DNA of 64,000 bases from Streptacidiphilus rugosus AM-16. GTDB lineage: Bacteria; Actinomycetota; Actinomycetes; Streptomycetales; Streptomycetaceae. A model generated the notes under the pieces. It saw nothing but the letters and a program-made list of their open reading frames with translations, was not told the DNA's origin and ran no database searches. This document shows, one piece after another, positions 63,685-64,000 of this stretch. The DNA lies in contig NZ_JQMJ01000004.1 of the NCBI RefSeq assembly GCF_000744655.1, forward strand, positions 6,262,001-6,326,000, written 5' to 3'. The position numbers and the translations under genes are program-made. Position 1 is the stretch's first letter; the number at the start of each line of letters is the position of its first letter.

Positions 63685-64000
63685 TCAGACGCGGACGCGG
63701 TCGACGCCGGTGAGGGCGGTGACGATGGGGTCGAGGGCGTCGAAGATCTCTTCGCCGCAGTTGCGGAACATGCCCAGCGGCGCGCCGTAGGGGTCGTCCA
63801 CCTCGTCCGCCTCGGGGGAGGCCGCGAGGAGCCAGCCGCGGAGCGCCGCCGCCGCGCGGACGAGGACACGGGCCCGCTCGGCGAGAGCGCCGGGCTCGTC
63901 GGAGTCCTCCGGCAGCGTCGTCGGGTCGATCGCGCGGACGAGGCGGGTGAACTCCTTCAGGGTGAAGGTCCGCAGACCCGCGTCGTGGCCCATGGAGATG
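63685..64000 (-). CDS. low-molecular-weight protein-tyrosine phosphatase, 5' part outside window
   Basis: C-terminal 105 residues of a phosphatase; the frame is open to the right edge (reads ISMGHDAGLRTFTLKEFTRLV), so the catalytic CX5R loop lies outside. RTFTLKEFTRLV, then the acid-Asp-type loop VDDPYGAPLGMF and a final helix (CGEEIFDALDPIVTALTGV) match the actinobacterial low-molecular-weight phosphatase with DPXG. In gram-positive bacteria such enzymes often act in cell-wall polymer or capsule control, which suits the nearby wecA-type gene. Fairly sure. Confidence 0.82.
   Translation of the reverse strand, partial: ISMGHDAGLRTFTLKEFTRLVRAIDPTTLPEDSDEPGALAERARVLVRAAAALRGWLLAASPEADEVDDPYGAPLGMFRNCGEEIFDALDPIVTALTGVDRVRV

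Overview
The window is GC-rich, densely coded chromosomal DNA from a filamentous actinobacterium of the Streptomycetaceae (Streptomyces, Streptacidiphilus or Kitasatospora; the sequence does not settle which). The markers are an adjacent scy/filP pair (polar-growth cytoskeleton), a DUF6230/DUF6114 operon, NucS mismatch endonuclease, the actinobacterial isobutyryl-CoA mutase icmA, GTG starts, and several apparently leaderless genes. Gene order resembles, as far as I remember it, the core stretch of the S. coelicolor chromosome from the glgB region down to the atp operon. No rRNA, tRNA, CRISPR array, prophage or insertion sequence was seen.

Layout. 1-6.4 kb: 3' part of glgB, a divergent EPSP synthase, an amino-acid permease and a TPR-like protein. 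6.5-11.5 kb: pta-ackA-pyk, the acetate/pyruvate node. 11.5-18 kb (minus strand): two internally duplicated proteins of unknown function, a spherulin-4-like protein, a three-gene envelope operon (DUF6230, DUF6114, Thr/Pro-rich exported protein) and a thioredoxin-like protein without its CXXC motif. 18-30 kb: regulators (TetR, MarR, ArsR) interleaved with acyl-CoA/B12 genes (icmA, meaB, thiolase, mce), two DUF3817 membrane proteins, a metallo-beta-lactamase-fold enzyme and a GlxA/DJ-1 pair. 30-36 kb: scy and filP. 36-46 kb: hydrolase, ABC exporter, LLM oxidoreductase, SCO5389-family protein, nucS, a membrane-anchored STAND-like ATPase, a STAS protein and 3-hydroxybutyryl-CoA dehydrogenase. 46-52.5 kb: TetR/SDR and MarR/hydrolase divergent pairs, murA, PduO adenosyltransferase and a frameshifted DUF2550 gene. 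52.6-62 kb (minus strand): the ATP synthase operon atpIBEFHAGDC preceded by a WecA-type transferase. 62-64 kb: an SHMT-like protein with altered active-site residues and the 3' part of a low-molecular-weight tyrosine phosphatase gene.

Functional links: IcmA, MeaB, Mce, thiolase, HbdA and PduO form a scattered adenosylcobalamin/acyl-CoA module; Pta-AckA-Pyk connects acetyl-CoA, acetate and pyruvate; Scy and FilP share terminal modules and organise hyphal tips. Five ~100-bp palindromic elements plus half copies sit next to gene 3' ends and form the main repeat family. The most interesting leads are that repeat family, the SHMT-like enzyme with replaced catalytic residues, the EPSP synthase with Ala at the glyphosate-critical glycine, the STAND/STAS pair with altered key residues, the DUF6230/6114 operon, the duplicated-protein pair, and several strong palindromic operators on promoters.
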